Of a DNA stretch of 64,000 nt, positions 35,393 to 48,491 are shown in pieces; position 1 is the first letter of the stretch; every line of letters starts with the position of its first letter. Made by a program: the position numbers and the translations under genes. The stretch is from the NCBI RefSeq assembly GCF_008728515.1, contig NC_044986.1, forward strand, positions 52,254,855 to 52,318,854, given 5' to 3'. The notes below the pieces were generated by a model that was given only the letters and a program-made list of their open reading frames with translations, ran no database searches and was not told where the DNA came from. Source of the DNA: Papio anubis (taxonomy: Eukaryota; Chordata; Mammalia; Primates; Cercopithecidae).

Positions 35393-37434
35393 ATATTGTT
35401 GCTTTTCTAAAAATTTTCAGGTATTGTTATTAAAAATAGAAGAGTGAATTAATTTAAGAAAAAATATAGTGTTGTTATAAATAACAGTAAGTGGATCTTT
35501 TATTTCAAAGCTAATTACACCATAGAATGGGTTTTCTCCATAACTTATTATTGTTCCTATGGCAATGATTTATCTTTTTATGTTTGTGTATATAACATCT
35601 GAGAATCTAGTAATTAGTTCACCTTTTTGCCATATTTTTTCTGTGAAGATTTTCATATGTTTAGAAAAGATTAAAGAGGCAAATATATTTGTTAGCTACT
35701 CAAATATAAACCAAGATTCCTTTTAAGGTCATCAGCACTCACAAATGATCTAATAGTCCCAAATAAATACAACTCTTGCTCTGATTAAACAAATAAGCAA
35801 AGATCAAATAATACATTTCTTGTTGTTAAGAAAGGCACACACTTCATTATATTTGAAGAGTGTTGCTATCTTTTGAATAAGAATGATTATATATCTAAGT
35901 AAAATAAAATATCGTGTTCCGAAATATCATTTTTACTTGGAAAGACAGTGGAGTGGTGTCACCAAGGTTTTCAATGAGAACTGTCAAATTAGGCATTTCA
36001 CATGCAAACTTCTCATAATTTAACATTTGTATCTTGAAAGTATACAGGATCACAGAATGCTAAATGTAGAGGTTCACTAGAATGACTCCAATCTAAAGCC
36101 TTTAAATGATTTAAAAGCTCTTTTATAAAGGGTGATTGAATAATATGCCCAAGGCTTCCTACATCCTGGGAACTTTAATATCTATGAGGTATTTAAAAAA
36201 GTAATATTTACTTCTCACAACTGCAAATCACTCATGTAGAAGTCTTAGAGAAAACAGAACAATAATGAAAATTGTATGCTGAATATAGTCTCTGAACTAT
36301 GGGAATCTTATTGAAAATAAATGGAAATTCAGAAGTACCCATACCCTACGTCTCCATAAATTATACTTACAAACCGAGACGGAACCATGTTGCACGCAAC
36401 CCTGTTTGTTCTCTAATTATGATCTCATTGTACCAATGTCAATTCACCTGTTATGAAGTGATACAGTTATATATGATATTACCACTGCAAAAATTAAAAT
36501 GAAGGGTACAAAGGACATCTCTGTGCTATTGTTGAAACTTCTTGTGAATATTTAACTATTATAAAATAAAAATAGTTTTTATAAAACCAAAAATGACAGC
36601 AGCAACAGCAAAGCTATTACATTAATTAATGGAAAGAGTTTTATAATCATAGAGTAAAAGCAAGGTTCAAACTAATTTATAATATTTAAATATTTCTCTG
36701 GAATTTTTCTCCTAAACTCAAACGTCAGCTTATCTGGAGCATCATCTACAAATGGGCAGATCTATGAATCTCAGCATTTAGGACTAAGTGTTTAGGATTA
36801 GGATGTGAATGCTATTTGTAAATTAGAAAATGTTTTCCATATAATGTTTTCTGTTATTATTATTAATGGTATTGATAGGCAGACAGACCTGAAGTTTGTG
36901 TAGTGGTTTGTTACATAGACTTGGAGTAAAATAAAATTTCAGGCAGTGGAGGCAGACCCTATAACAGTAGAGGTGTAAGAGAACTGGGGATACACTATGA
37001 ATCTTAAATATCTCTGTACTGTGCAAGTCAGAATGGGCACAGACATAATTGTGAAAGGAGGAGTGAGTGAGGGAACAAAAGCTGTGGGTATTTTAACATA
37101 GCCTCAGCTCATTTAAGAGTTAACATAGTCTGTTAATCCATTTACAATTTGCAAGCCATTTTCAACACCCTCAAACTGCTAGGAGAAATGTAAATTGATG
37201 CAGATAAAAATGTAAATTTTTAAGTTAACTGGGAAATGAATTAAAGACCATGGTATTTTTAATAATCTACATTGAATAGTTATGCTCCTAAAGATTTATC
37301 CTGAAAGCAAAGCAAAGCAAATAATTTTTTGAAGTTATCTAAAAAAGCAGAAAATGTATATTAATCCATATATGAAATGCAGAGTTAGTTATAACAAGAA
37401 AAAATAAAAACACATGTCAAAAATAGAGTTTAGG
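35393..37434. other. AT-rich stretch without recognised feature
   Basis: Two kilobases with no gene or repeat that I can identify. Frames stay under 70 codons. Confidence 0.5.
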
Positions 37435-37905
37435 TTGTAAGCTAAATAATGGCCCCAAAGATGTCAATGTCCTAATCCTCAAAACTGTTAACATGATATC
37501 TTGTATGGTAAAATAAATTTTGCAGAAATTAAATTAAGAATCCTGAAATGGGGAAAGTGTCTTGTATCATCCTATTTGGTTGGCCTAATGTATTGAAAAG
37601 GGTCCTTATGAGGGAGAAGGCAGGAGATCACAGGGAATTGAAAATGCACCCCTGCTGACTTTGAAGATTAAAAGATCATGAGCTAAGCAACACAAGCTCT
37701 CCCTGGAAATTGGAAATGCAATGAAACAGACTCCTCTAAAGCCTCCAGAAGGAATGCCACTCTGCAGCCCCCATTGTAATCCTTTGACCTCCATAACTGC
37801 AAGATAATATATTAATATTTATATTGCTTTAAGTCACTAAGGTTTCTTTGTAATTGGTTATTGGTTGTGTGAGTTTGTGATCATGATACATAGTTAATAG
37901 AACCT
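37435..37905 (+). mobile_element. MaLR/MLT1-like LTR
   Basis: Runs 'aatggccccaaagatgtcaatgtcctaatcc', 'aattaagaatcctgaaatgggg', 'gggtccttatgag', 'gcctccagaaggaatgccactctgc', 'cctccataactgcaagataata' and 'ttgctttaagtcactaaggtt' in the order of an MLT1-age LTR including its polyadenylation-end region. Confidence 0.65.
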
Positions 37906-38247
37906 TCTTTAATTATATGACACTATGTTTATAATACAAAGCCAAGTGAAAAAATAAATCTAAATGTCGATTACAGCAATGTTAATAGAAAACATCACAG
38001 ATAGAAATCAGGAAACTTACTACAATATTGTATTTGTAATTGAGTAGTAGAATAATGAGCATTTAAAGTTTATTCTTTATGTTTATTTTTCTCTAATAAA
38101 TAATTATTTATATTAAATAATGCAGTAACTCTTGTATAGGTCTTTATGGCACTTAAGAGACTAAAGCTATTTAGTTGTTCTGTTTTTGAATTGATTATTT
38201 TCAATTGAGCCTTTTCAACTCCTTTCTAATGAGATGATTTAGGTACC
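37906..38247. other. AT-rich spacer
   Basis: Nothing recognised. Confidence 0.45.
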
Positions 38248-38511
38248 TGCTATGGCTGGGATGTTTGTCTCCTCCAAACCTCAGGTTGAAATTTGATCAC
38301 CAGTGTTGGAAGTGGGGCCTGCTGGGAGGTGTTTTGGGTAAATTCCTCATAAATAGATCAATGCCCTCCCTCAGAAGTAAGTTAGTTCTTTATTGGTTTC
38401 TTCAAGAGCTGGTGGTTTAAAGGAGACTGGCATATCACCTCTCTCTTTTCTCCTCCTTCACTGTGTGATTTCTACACAACACGACTCCCCCTCAGCTTCT
38501 GTCATAAAAAT

Positions 38512-38873
38512 AATCAGCCTTGTCCCTACAAAGGACATGAACTCATCCTTTTTTATAGCTGCACAGTATTCCATGGTGTATGCTAGAAACCATCATTCTC
38601 AGCAAACTATCGCAAGAACAGAAAACCAAACACCGCTTGTTCTCACTCATAGGTGGAATTGAACAATGAGATCACTTGGACACAGGAAGGGGAACATCAC
38701 ACACTGGGGCATGTTGTGGGGTGGGGGGAGGGGGGAGGGATAGCATTAGGAGATATACCTAATGTAAATGACGAGTTAATGGGTGCAGCACACCAACATG
38801 GCACATGCATACATAGTAACAAACCTGCACATTGCACACATAAAGTACATTAATAAAAAAAAAAAATCAGCCT
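38512..38873. repeat. Target-site duplication of the small L1
   Basis: aatcagcct at 38512-38520 and 38865-38873 flanks the L1 insertion. Confidence 0.85.
38521..38864 (+). mobile_element. Tiny L1PA insertion with 5' inversion (twin priming)
   Basis: 38521-38581 is the reverse complement of L1 ORF2 sequence around the YTMEYYAAIKKDEF codons, and 38582-38864 is sense L1 starting only about 8 bases further downstream in L1 ('ctagaaaccatcattctc') and running through the G-rich 3'UTR (38713-38740) to an A tail. This is the twin-priming arrangement. Confidence 0.92.
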
Positions 38874-39005
38874 AATAAGGCTTTCACGAGATGCAAGTGC
38901 CCAATCTTGAACTCACCAACCATTATAATCATGATCCAAATAAAGCTTTTCTTCTTTATAAATTGTCCAGTCTCGGATATAAAGCAAGACAAAACAGACC
39001 AAGAC

Positions 39006-39354
39006 TGTACCTGACCACTTCAATTGAAAAAAGTCTAGCCTTACTTGTAGGGAATTGAGGTACTAAATATATTAAAGTTTATTTGATCTTCTTTGGTGTG
39101 TGATTTTTTAAACTTTACCATCAGTGTATTTCCAGGCCTAGCCAAAATGACATTTCTACTGTAATTACATATTACTTATTTTCCCAGAGGTGACAGATTT
39201 CTACCAAATAAATAACCTACTTCTTACAATATACATTTAATTATTTTTCAGAAATTAAAACTAGAAATTGTGGCATTCTGAAACTTGAAAAAAAATAAAT
39301 GAGGATGCTGAGACCTAAGAGGTTAATTTACTTGGCCCAGAATTCTTGTTCTTT
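39006..39354. other. AT-rich spacer
   Basis: Nothing recognised. Confidence 0.45.
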
Positions 39355-39650
39355 TTTGTTTTGGTTTGTTTTTTTGGGACAGAGTCTTACTGTGTTGTCT
39401 GGACTGGAGTGCAGTGGCATGATCTCAGCTTACTGCAACCTCCGCCTCCTGGATTCAAGCAATTCTCCTGCCTCAGCCTTCCAAGTAGCTGGGATTACAG
39501 CTGCCAGTCACTATGCCCAGCTAATTTTTTGTAGTTTTAGTAGAGATGGGGGTTTCTCTATGTTGGTCTGGCAGGTCTCGAACTTCTGACCTTGTGATTT
39601 GCCCGCCTTGGCCTCCCAAAGTCCTGGGATTATAGGTGTGAGCCACCGCG
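39355..39650 (-). mobile_element. Alu, nearly full length
   Basis: Minus-strand Alu dimer ending 'gtgagccaccgcg', about 8 bases short of the Alu start. A-tail degraded to TTTTTTGTTTTGG. No convincing target-site duplication. Confidence 0.93.
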
Positions 39651-42617
39651 AAGCTCTTCTACTAAATATTATAAGATGGTCTGACTCTTGCAACACCAGC
39701 TAGTGATAAGAAGTAGGGAAGGAAGTAAGAGGTGTGACTGAAATCTAGGCCGGGCTAAAACAACAGGATTATGAACTTTAACTTAAACAAGGCTTAACTT
39801 AAAGAAGGAGCGCATTTAGCAGAATTTGGTTATATTTGCTCTCCTGTGATTTACTCATTTTAAGTGGATGCCATGACATTGGCAAATTCACTGAGTGGCA
39901 AAGTTTTGCTAATGGGGATTCCAGGCCATCTCATCATTACCTTAATTGACTAGAAATTTCTGCCAAAGCATTTGGACACATTATGCTACTAGGCAAAATC
40001 ACTAAATATTGTATTCCACCTTTCCACTGAATGAGATTTTTGAATAAATGAATCAAAGGGGAATAAGTAACAAGTTTTAGTTATGTTTGGGAAAAATTTT
40101 ACTTCTTAAACAATTATAATGTTTTGCATAATTTATTATTTTAATTTCTATAGGTTAGTTTAATTGTTTAAATATTGGGATTTTATGATAATGCTTTTTG
40201 TTTTCCAATTCTGTTCCTAGTAACTGAATACTAAATACATTTTACAACTCTTTGAGGAAGCTAAAAATAAATATTTTTCTAATGCAATTCAGCTTCTTTT
40301 TTACTTTCATCAAAGTAAAATATAATGAAGTATTTATAGTTAAAACGGGTAACTAAATTTTGCCATTATTACTGCCATGACACACATATATTTTGGTCAG
40401 ACATGTTTTGTTTGACTATTATTCATGTTTTATAAAAATTAGTCCAGTATTAAAAATCAGGATATTTCACACAGTATATTCATACAGTTCACATAATATA
40501 GATTTCAGTTTTTCTTAGTTAAAATTCCTCGCAACATATGTCTCACAATGAAGGATGGCCACAATCAGAAGAATTTGAAGAAAGTTTTATTTCAAAAAAG
40601 CATATGTATGCATGCACACAGAAATTTCCCTGAAAGCCCATCAATTATACAACACATGCAGACACATGCATGCACAATTTTTTATCTGCTATATCCTGGT
40701 ATGTTATGGACCTTATAATTGTTTATATTTGACATCTTTAGGGGTTCACAGTAAATAGAGATTGAAAATAAATGGAGATTTGCAAAGGGGATTTGTAAGG
40801 TTTTCAAATAAAAACTCACCTTTTTTCACAATTTTGTAAGTATCATTCTTCATTTGTCAGGAAGCATCAGACATGGATTGATATTTGCAGAGAACTGACA
40901 CTGTCTCTCAAAAGGGCTTAGTAATGTTCTGTCAACAAGGAGTTAGACTATTATTGTATCTTTATTTATTCTTTTTAGTTTGATCGAGTGTTGACATTGC
41001 CTTCAGGCTCTGACCTTTCAATTCGCCAAATAGAGAAGCAGGAGGTTAACTGCAGGGCTTTCTTGGGCTTTCCATTAGAAATGGCCATTTATGGTACACA
41101 GTATTAAAGTAGTTGGCAAAAATGATATGGCTTTTCTCAATTGTATGTTTAATAACACTTAGCCAGCACACGATAGCCAATAATTTACTGGAAAAAAGCT
41201 ATAAAAATCTATAAAGGTGACAATTTCTTAACTACAAAGTAAAGTTCACTAAATGTACACTTGCAAAAGGCAGAAGTGTCCAGGCATTTGGAGAAACAGA
41301 TGATATACTTTTATTTTATAGTAAAGGGGAATGCCATTTGACAGCGGCTCCAAGGTGGCAGCTGTATTGCTGCAAAGTGGAGTTTGCTATAAGAGCTTCA
41401 CTGATTGGAATTAAGTGATAATTTTATTATAAGAAAATGTATAATATACACCATCAACACTAACAAAAATGGTTTATTTCATAAAATAAATATATTTAAG
41501 AAGAAAATCAGCCTGGCATCTGCATTTTTAGTTAATTTAAATAGCATTTTCACTTATAATTTCCCATTTCATGTAATTCTCAGAAGCCTTTAAAAGAAAA
41601 AGAGAAATTTTTACTTTGGAAATGTACATTCCAAAAACAAAATCATTAGAAAAATTATTCAAAATGTGCAAAAAGAGAACAACAAATTACTGGGTGTTCT
41701 TTCAGTGAGATGCTGGGAGACTTTGTGTTACATATTCTATATTACAGTTCTTTAGGATCAGAAACTCTGAGATTTTCACTCAGTAGAGATTCGGATAATT
41801 TCTGTCCAGTGGAACAGACAATTCCACTGATAATAGTTTATGGTATTTTGAATATTAACCAGTTTTGTATCCAACCAAGAATGGTATCCTAACGTTACCC
41901 ATAAACACTTCATTTCAAAACTTTTCTTTGGAATAATTTGAACATCTTAGGGATTCATTAATTAACATGTTGCATAAAGTCTTCAGTATATGTTGTCTTA
42001 CATGTGCATGATTTTACCTTTTAGAAAATTATACGTTAAAAGTTCGTATTTACATAGGACTAGTAGTATGTCAATTTGTAATACTAAAATCTTTAGGACT
42101 CTGGTGATTTCTGGCCTTTATAAACTTTGAGAAATATATTCACTTCCAGCATTCTTGCTTTCTAAATTGTGAAATAAGATGGATGATATCATAAACATAT
42201 ATAGACAGCATTTTCCTCTCAAAAATGTTATGATACTGTGATTCTAAGTGCTCTATTTGAACTAGATTGCTCTCACTAAGCCATGGTGAAGCAAGTAAAA
42301 ACCCAAATAATCGTTCTTAATCATGGAAAGGAAACATCTAAGATTTACATTTATGCTGCTCTTTGAATTTCTCTTATGTAATCCATGGAGCTACAGTTTA
42401 CACTGAAAAAATAATAGCTATACAAAACTGACAAAAGAAACAATTGAAGTGGCTGAATCTCCCCAGCCCCATTTTTGGTAAATCATAGAATCAATGTCCC
42501 TTTTATATTGCTCTTTGTTATTCAGTGTTACCACTTATTTGAGATTCTCAGATAGTTAAAGCATGATGGCAAAGTTATTATGTTATTATTTCTTGTATCT
42601 CTTTTCTTTTTTTCTAT
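39651..42617. other. Three kilobases of unclassified AT-rich DNA
   Basis: No gene, RNA or common repeat recognised. Frames under 65 codons. Likely contains ancient decayed repeats. Confidence 0.5.
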
Positions 42618-42924
42618 ATTTTATTATTTTATTCTATTTTATTTTTGAGACAGAATTTCACTCTTGTTGCCCAGGCTGGAGTGCAATGGTGTGATCTTGG
42701 CTCACCTCAACCTCCGCCTCCCGGGTTCAAGTGATTCTCCTGCTTCAGCCTCCCAAGTAGCTGGGATTACAGCATGCGCCACCACGACTGGCTAATTTTG
42801 TATTTTTAGTAGAGACGGGGTTTCTCCATGTTGGTCAGGCTGGTCTTGAACTCCCGACCTCAGGTGATCTGCCTGCCTAGGCCTCCCAAGTGCTGGGATT
42901 ACAGGCGTGAGCCACCACGCCTGG
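42618..42924 (-). mobile_element. Alu (AluS-like), nearly full length
   Basis: Minus-strand Alu dimer with an interrupted ATTTT-rich head (42618-42645) and ending 'ccaccacgcctgg'. Confidence 0.95.
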
Positions 42925-43136
42925 TAAGTTTCATTTCTTAAAGCTTTCTTTTTAAATTCAGAATATTACCAAAGGATGACGAGTTAGAGATTAGCCTAAA
43001 TTCTACAGGTTAACTTTCTGTGATGTTCACCAGTTTAGCTTGGTAATCATTTTACTTAACAGTTTTTCTGATCCTGAGATTTAAGTCTGACAACATTCAA
43101 AGCCAAAAGTTCAAGTATAAATTTATAGATATATGA

Positions 43137-43162
43137 AGAGAGACAGAGAGAGAGACAGAAAG
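43137..43162 (+). repeat. (AGAG)n simple repeat
   Basis: Short purine tract agagagacagagagagagac. Confidence 0.85.
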
Positions 43163-43443
43163 CACTTGCTATCCAGAGCTTGAATTACAGGTTAAGGAGA
43201 AGTCTGTTTACAGGCTACTAGGCCACTTAGCTGGTACAGTATGATTTTCCTCTCATTGACTATCCCTAAGAAACTGCATTCTTTGATATTGAAATAACTT
43301 TAAGAAAAAATAAATCTTCAGGATTTATTTTTAAATAAATTTAAAGAATTTAAATTTAAATGTAAAACTACAAAGTAGTTTTCTTTAAAATGAGTAGATT
43401 AAATATTGCACCTTTTAAGTTTTCTAACTATAAATGGATTAAT

Positions 43444-43525
43444 ATGGTAAATTGAGGATTAAATGAGGGGATATGTGGAAAGCATTTAACCAGTTAGTAC
43501 AATAAATAATACAATCTATGCATTC
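43444..43525 (+). mobile_element. Possible MIR fragment
   Basis: 'gattaaatgaggggatatgtggaaagcattta', then 'ttagtacaataaata', parallels the 3' part of MIR. Confidence 0.5.
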
Positions 43526-43589
43526 AAAGATGGTAGTGATGGTGGTGATGGTTGCTGCTGCTGCTATTATTAAATTTTACTAGGTTGTA

Positions 43590-43800
43590 GTCTCTGTGTT
43601 GCTTTACTTGCATTTTCTTATTTCATTCTATAAATAACTCTGTAGGGAGGTACTTTCACCATCCTCATTTCATGAGTGCAAAATTGAAATGAAGAGAAGT
43701 GAAAAGAGTTAAAGTAATTTACCTGAAGTCACACAGCTGGTGACTGGCAGTGCCAGAATTAATAGGCTTTTGGAATCAGATTTTATGAGTTCGAAATTTT
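43590..43800 (-). mobile_element. MIR SINE, antisense
   Basis: Strong core 'acctgaagtcacacagctggtgactggcagtgccagaatt' at about 43720-43760, the reverse complement of the MIR core, preceded by 'ctgtagggaggtactttcaccatcctcatttcatgag', the antisense of the MIR 3' half. Confidence 0.85.
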
Positions 43801-43804
43801 GACC

Positions 43805-43975
43805 TGAATGACAGTGGTAGGCAGCCTCCAGATGTCCCTCAAAGATTCTTATTTTGTGATATTCACCCTTTGTGTAGTCACTTTGCTCACTGAATAAGAC
43901 TAACCTGTGTAACCACCAGTATACCATATAAAGAACAGGATACGACTTCTGAAGCTAGTTCACACAAATGCTTTT
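43805..43975. mobile_element. Ancient LTR-like remnant
   Basis: 'ggcagcctccagatgtccctcaaagattc' then 'cctgtgtaaccaccagtatacca' and 'acgacttctgaagctag' look like parts of an old MaLR-age LTR. Weak. Confidence 0.4.
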
Positions 43976-43999
43976 GGTGTTGAGTCTAAAAACTTATTA

Positions 44000-46262
44000 C
44001 CTACAAGTCACATAGACTTGCTCCTATGTTTAGTTCTCAACATTTTATACTTTTACATTCTACATTTAGGTCTATGATCTGTACTGAGTTGATTTTTGTG
44101 AAAGATGCAAGCTTAGTGGTGTCTAGGTTCATTTTTTTGGCATAGGAATTTGGAAGATTTCCCTCAGATTTTATTTTCTGGAAGTTATTGTGGATAATTA
44201 TTTGGTATCATTTTTTTAACTTAAACTTTAAAGTTGAATTCAGTAGTGAAACCAACTAGGCCCAGTGATTTTTGTGGGGAAAGGTTATTATTTATTGATT
44301 CAATTTCATGAGTAGGTATAGACTTATTCATACTACTTATATCCCTTTGTGTGAGTTATAGTAACTGACTTTGAGGAATTGGTCCATTTCATCAAAATTA
44401 TCAAAATTCTCACAAAGAGTTGTTCAGAATATTCTTTCATTGTTATTTTAATGCCCATGGTATCAGTAGTAATGGCCTCGATTTCATTTCTGACATTAAT
44501 AACTTACATGTTGATGCTTTTTTTTGGTTTAACTTGATTAGAAGCTTATCAACTTTACCTACCTTTACGTAAAAACAGCTTTGGGATTTCTCAATTTTCT
44601 CTGATTTTCTGTTTTCAATTTCATTGATTTCTGTTATTTATATATTTTTATTATGTTTACTTTAGGCTTACCTTGCTCTTTTTTCTCTAGTTTCCAAAAA
44701 GAACATAACACTGATTTTATGTTTTTTAAAAAATGTCTTTAATGATATAAATTTCCTTTTAAGCACTACTTTTGCAGCATCCCACAAATTCTGAAAACTT
44801 GTGTTTCATGTCTGTATAGTTAAAAACATTTAAAAAATTTATTTTGGGGCTTTTTATTTAAGAAAAATCTGCGTGTTATTTAAAATGTGTTGTTTGATTT
44901 CCAAGTATCTGGGGATGTTCTAGCTATATTTTTCTGATATTTATTTCTATTTTAATTCCATTGTGATTTCATAAACTACTTTGTTTTGTTTTTATTATTT
45001 TAGTAACTTCAAGTAGTATTTATTTACATACAGTGTGATCTACCATAGTGAATGTCCATTCTCTCTTTCTTCTACTCTTGCAAGTCAGTTATCTATGTTT
45101 CTCTTTTGAAAATTTTGTAGTTTTTGGATGTGCTGCTCTGGTTCAGTTTTCATTCTTCTTTTTTTTGCTTTACATTTTCACTTGTGAAGCTTCTACTGAC
45201 CTATTTTTAAACTCACGAATTCTTTCCTCAACTATGTCCAGTCCACTGATGAGCACATTAAAGACATTCTTCATTTGTTTTCTTTTTTTCTAGCATTTTC
45301 TTTGATCCTTTCTTAAAGTTTTCATCTCTTTTCTTATATTACCTGTCTGTTACTGAGTGTTGTCTACATTTCTATTGCAGCCCCTAATATGTTAATCTTA
45401 GCTATATTAAATCCCCTTTATGGTAAATCCAACATCTCTCTTATATCTAACTCTGCTTCTGATGTTTGCTTTTTCTCTCTTATTTATTTATTTATTATTA
45501 TACTTTGAGTTCTAGGGTACATGTGCACAACGTGCAGGTTTGTTACATATGTATATATGTGCCATGTTGGTGTGCTGCACCTGGTAACTCATCATTTACA
45601 TTAGATATATCTCCTAATGCTATCCCTCCTCCTTCCCCCGACCCCCCACCCCCCAACAGACCCCGGTGTGTGATGTTTCCCTTCCTGTGTCCAAGAGAGC
45701 TCATTGTTCAATTCCCACTTTTTTCTTGCCTTTTCTTGCATCTTAACGGTTTTTATTGAAATCGAGACTTGGTGTATTGTGTAATAGGAACTAAGGTAAA
45801 TAGGTCCTTAGTGTGAGACTTCATGATAATTTGGCTCAGAGTTGGCCTGTGTTTAATGTTTGCTGTAGCTATAAGTGACAGATTCTTCTAGTGTCCTTGT
45901 TTTTGCCTCTTCTATTAGCTTTTGGCTTCCCTAAGTACTCATGCCCAAAGATAAGCTGTGTCTTGCAATTCTTTTGGCTGTAATCTACTGTTCTTACACT
46001 GGAGTGCTGTTATGATGGTAAGGTTTGGGGGAGGGGAAATTCTATAATCTTAAAATTTTATGTCAATGTTTTAGTGAGCTTGTGCCATATACACTGTGAC
46101 TTTCATCATTGTTTTTTAGCCTCTCCATCCCTGTGTAAACACAGGAAGTTTACAGGGGTCTGGAGAGGCAGAAACACATTATCCCAGGAGGAATAAGACT
46201 GGACAATTTCTTTCCTCAGTTGAGTGGGCATTTGTTTTAGAGTGTGCTCTGGGCATATTTCA
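44000..46262 (-). mobile_element. Old LINE-1 (L1M), antisense, with internal deletions
   Basis: Reverse complement of ORF2 C-terminal sequence (44090-44140), jumping to RT/linker sequence (44160-45100) and then to L1M 5'-side sequence (45110-46262: 'ccagtccactgatgagcacattaaagacattcttcattt', 'atgttaatcttagctatatt'). A younger L1PA 3' end sits at 45478-45718. All frames lost. Confidence 0.75.
45478..45718 (-). mobile_element. Short L1PA 3' end, antisense
   Basis: Poly-T-derived TTATTTATTT head, then the L1PA 3'UTR in reverse complement ('actttgagttctagggtacatgtgcac', C-rich tract 45636-45662), truncated just inside the end of ORF2 (last codons of ORF2 antisense at 45700-45718). Inserted in the older L1M. 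No clean target-site duplication seen. Confidence 0.92.
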
Positions 46263-46295
46263 TTCTTGTTTTTGTTTTTTTAATTTTTTAATCTG

Positions 46296-46590
46296 TACAT
46301 GAATTCTGATAATAGCTTTATTTGTAATGGCAAAAACCTGTAAACAATCTGAATGTCTTTCAAAGGGTGAATGCTTAAGAAAACTCTGGCATACCCAAAC
46401 AATGGAATACTACTCGGCCATATAAAGGAATGAGCTATGGATACATGCAGCAACCTGAATGAATCTTAAGGACAGTAGGCTGAAAACAGTCAATCTCCAA
46501 AGGTTACATATTGTATGATTCCATTTATGTAGCATCCTGGAAATGATAAAAGTATGGAGATGAAGAACAGATTAGTGGTTGCCAGGGGTA
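46296..46590 (+). mobile_element. L1M 3' ORF2 fragment
   Basis: Sense fragment with 'caatggaatactactcggccatataaaggaatgagc' and 'ttgtatgattccatttatgtagc', the old L1M version of the end of ORF2. Confidence 0.85.
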
Positions 46591-46594
46591 TAGT

Positions 46595-46960
46595 GTCAGT
46601 CTAAGTCTGAAGGCTTGAGAACCAGGAGATCCATTGGTATAACATCTACACTAAGTCCATGTATAGAGACAGATTTATGTTCCAGATCAAAGACAATCAA
46701 ACAGAAAAAAAGTGAATTCTCCATTTCTCTACTATTATTCTATTCAGGCCTTCAATTGACTGGATGAGGCCCATTCACATTGGAGAGAGCTATCTTCTTC
46801 CTCATTCTGCCAATTAAAGGGTTAATCCCATCCAGAAACACCCTCGTAGACACCACAGACACTGAGGATGATGTTTAAAATATCTGGGTTCCTTGTGATA
46901 CAGTCAAGATGACACACAAAATTAACCACCACATAGTATAAAATTAACCATCACATATGT
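46595..46960 (-). mobile_element. ERVL LTR (MLT2-type), antisense
   Basis: 'ggcttgagaaccaggagatcc', 'attcaggccttcaattgactggatgaggcccattcacattgg', 'aacaccctcgtagacac', 'aatatctgggttcc' and 'gacacacaaaattaaccaccac' are the MLT2 LTR read backward. The R/U5 side is missing or diverged. Confidence 0.82.
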
Positions 46961-48196
46961 ATAAGATTATCACTGATCTTAATCAGTTCCCAATTTCTAC
47001 CTACTACTATTCTTTGAGCTATTGCTATCATTGATTTATTTTTATATGCTGAAAACACACAATGCCTTACTACTATTCTTGCTGTAGACAGTTAATTACC
47101 TTTATGGTAATAAAAGTAAAAAAAAAAAAAAGTTACCTTCATGTGTTACATTTTGAATTATCTTTATTAGTTGATAGAAAAATACATGACTCCTATAATA
47201 TTCTTTCTGAGTGAATAACTTCCTTTAATGTGCTTGGCATGATTAGTCTTCCAGAAAATAATTCTCCTTTTTTCTAATATTGTATAATCTTGCCTTCAGC
47301 TTTTAGTATGTTTTTATGCTATGCTTCAAAAAGGAATTTTCTCCATATTCTCTATGTCTCAGAAATACCCCACCAAAATGTGTTATGTGACGCTTATTAG
47401 TGGTGGTGGGACACATTTACTAATTTATTATGTTTTAATTTATTGTTGTTGTTTTTTGGTTTGTTCCTTATTAAGCCTCATTCTTACACAGAAGCTCTTT
47501 TTCTGTGTCTCAGTGAGGTGTCCTTCACATTTCACCTTGCTCTCCTCAGCTGTGGTTCTGGACTCAGCATGTATTTCTGCCTCTCCCTGGGGGTCAGAGT
47601 TAATTTTTATGTTCCCTTTTATCAAGGTGACAGTATGTATTGTTCTTCTCAATAGAGTTTAAGGCCTTTGTTTTCTAGAGACATAAGGGAGAGGGAATTG
47701 GATGCATTTCATTTATTTCCCATACTAGCCTTAGGCCTGTACTATAAGACTCAACAATCATTTTTTGAACACCTAGTGAACTCCATGGAAAAGAGCCAGC
47801 AAAGAGCATGTGAAGTTCCCCTGTAACTGTGGCCCTATGAATTCTATACTCACTTGCTAACCCATGCTTGGCCTGTGTCAAATCATTAACTGAATAGTGG
47901 AATTCTTCTTTCTGGTGTCCAACTGCAACCACCCTTGGTCAACAAGTGCTTATATTCTAACTCCTCTTGTAGGTACAAGTGATTTTTCGATTTTTAAGTA
48001 GTTGATTGCCTTGTGACATTAGCTCTCTAATCTCTAGGAAAGTTGTCATAGAATATTGACAATAAGGCTTTTTATTGTTGACATTGCATGTGGGAGCTAG
48101 CTTCATTCCAGATTTCTAAATTCCCAAGCATAATCCAAAAATGTAATTTTTATTTTTTTAACAGTGCATGTGTGTGTGTGAGGGAGAGATAAAAGG
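46961..48196. other. Unclassified AT-rich stretch
   Basis: A frame of 113 codons at 47321-47662 shows no recognisable domain and overlaps frames on the other strand. Short poly-A at 47120-47132 and a (TG)n patch at 48167-48180. Confidence 0.5.
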
Positions 48197-48491
48197 TTTT
48201 TTTTTTTTTGAGTCAGAGTCTCACTGTCACCCAGACTGACATGCAGTGTCACAATCTTAACTCACTGTAGCCTCTGTCTCCTAGGTTCAATTGATTCTCC
48301 TGCCTCAGCCTCCTGAGTATCTGGGATTACAGGTGTGTGCACCACCATGACCGGCTGAGTTTCGTATTTTTAGTAGAGACAGGGGCTCACCATTTTGGAC
48401 AGGCTGGTCTCGAACTGCTGACCTCAAATGATCTGCCGGCCTCAGCCTCCCAAAGTGTTGGGATTACAGGCATTAGCTATGGCACCCGGCC
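48197..48491 (-). mobile_element. Alu, full length, diverged (AluJ/S-like)
   Basis: Minus-strand Alu dimer with 13-base poly-T and many substitutions ('cacccagactgacatgcagtgtcac'), ending 'tggcacccggcc'. Confidence 0.93.

Larger units (their letters stand above)
38248..39005 (+). mobile_element. MST-type MaLR LTR interrupted by a small L1
   Basis: Starts tgctatggctgggatg, contains 'cagtgttggaagtggggcctgctgggaggtg' and ends with aataaa at 38939-38944 and 'ttataaattgtccagtctcgg'. The LTR is split by the L1 insertion at 38521-38864 and rejoins cleanly when that is removed. Confidence 0.85.

Noticed and set aside
43535..43570. Triplet-rich patch (ggtgatgg, tgctgctgctgc) as a possible trinucleotide-repeat locus
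   Set aside because: Only four CTG-type units in a mixed low-complexity stretch; too short and impure.
47321..47662. 113-codon frame
   Set aside because: Shares its DNA with two other open frames on both strands, has no recognisable domain and no exon signals; judged a chance frame.
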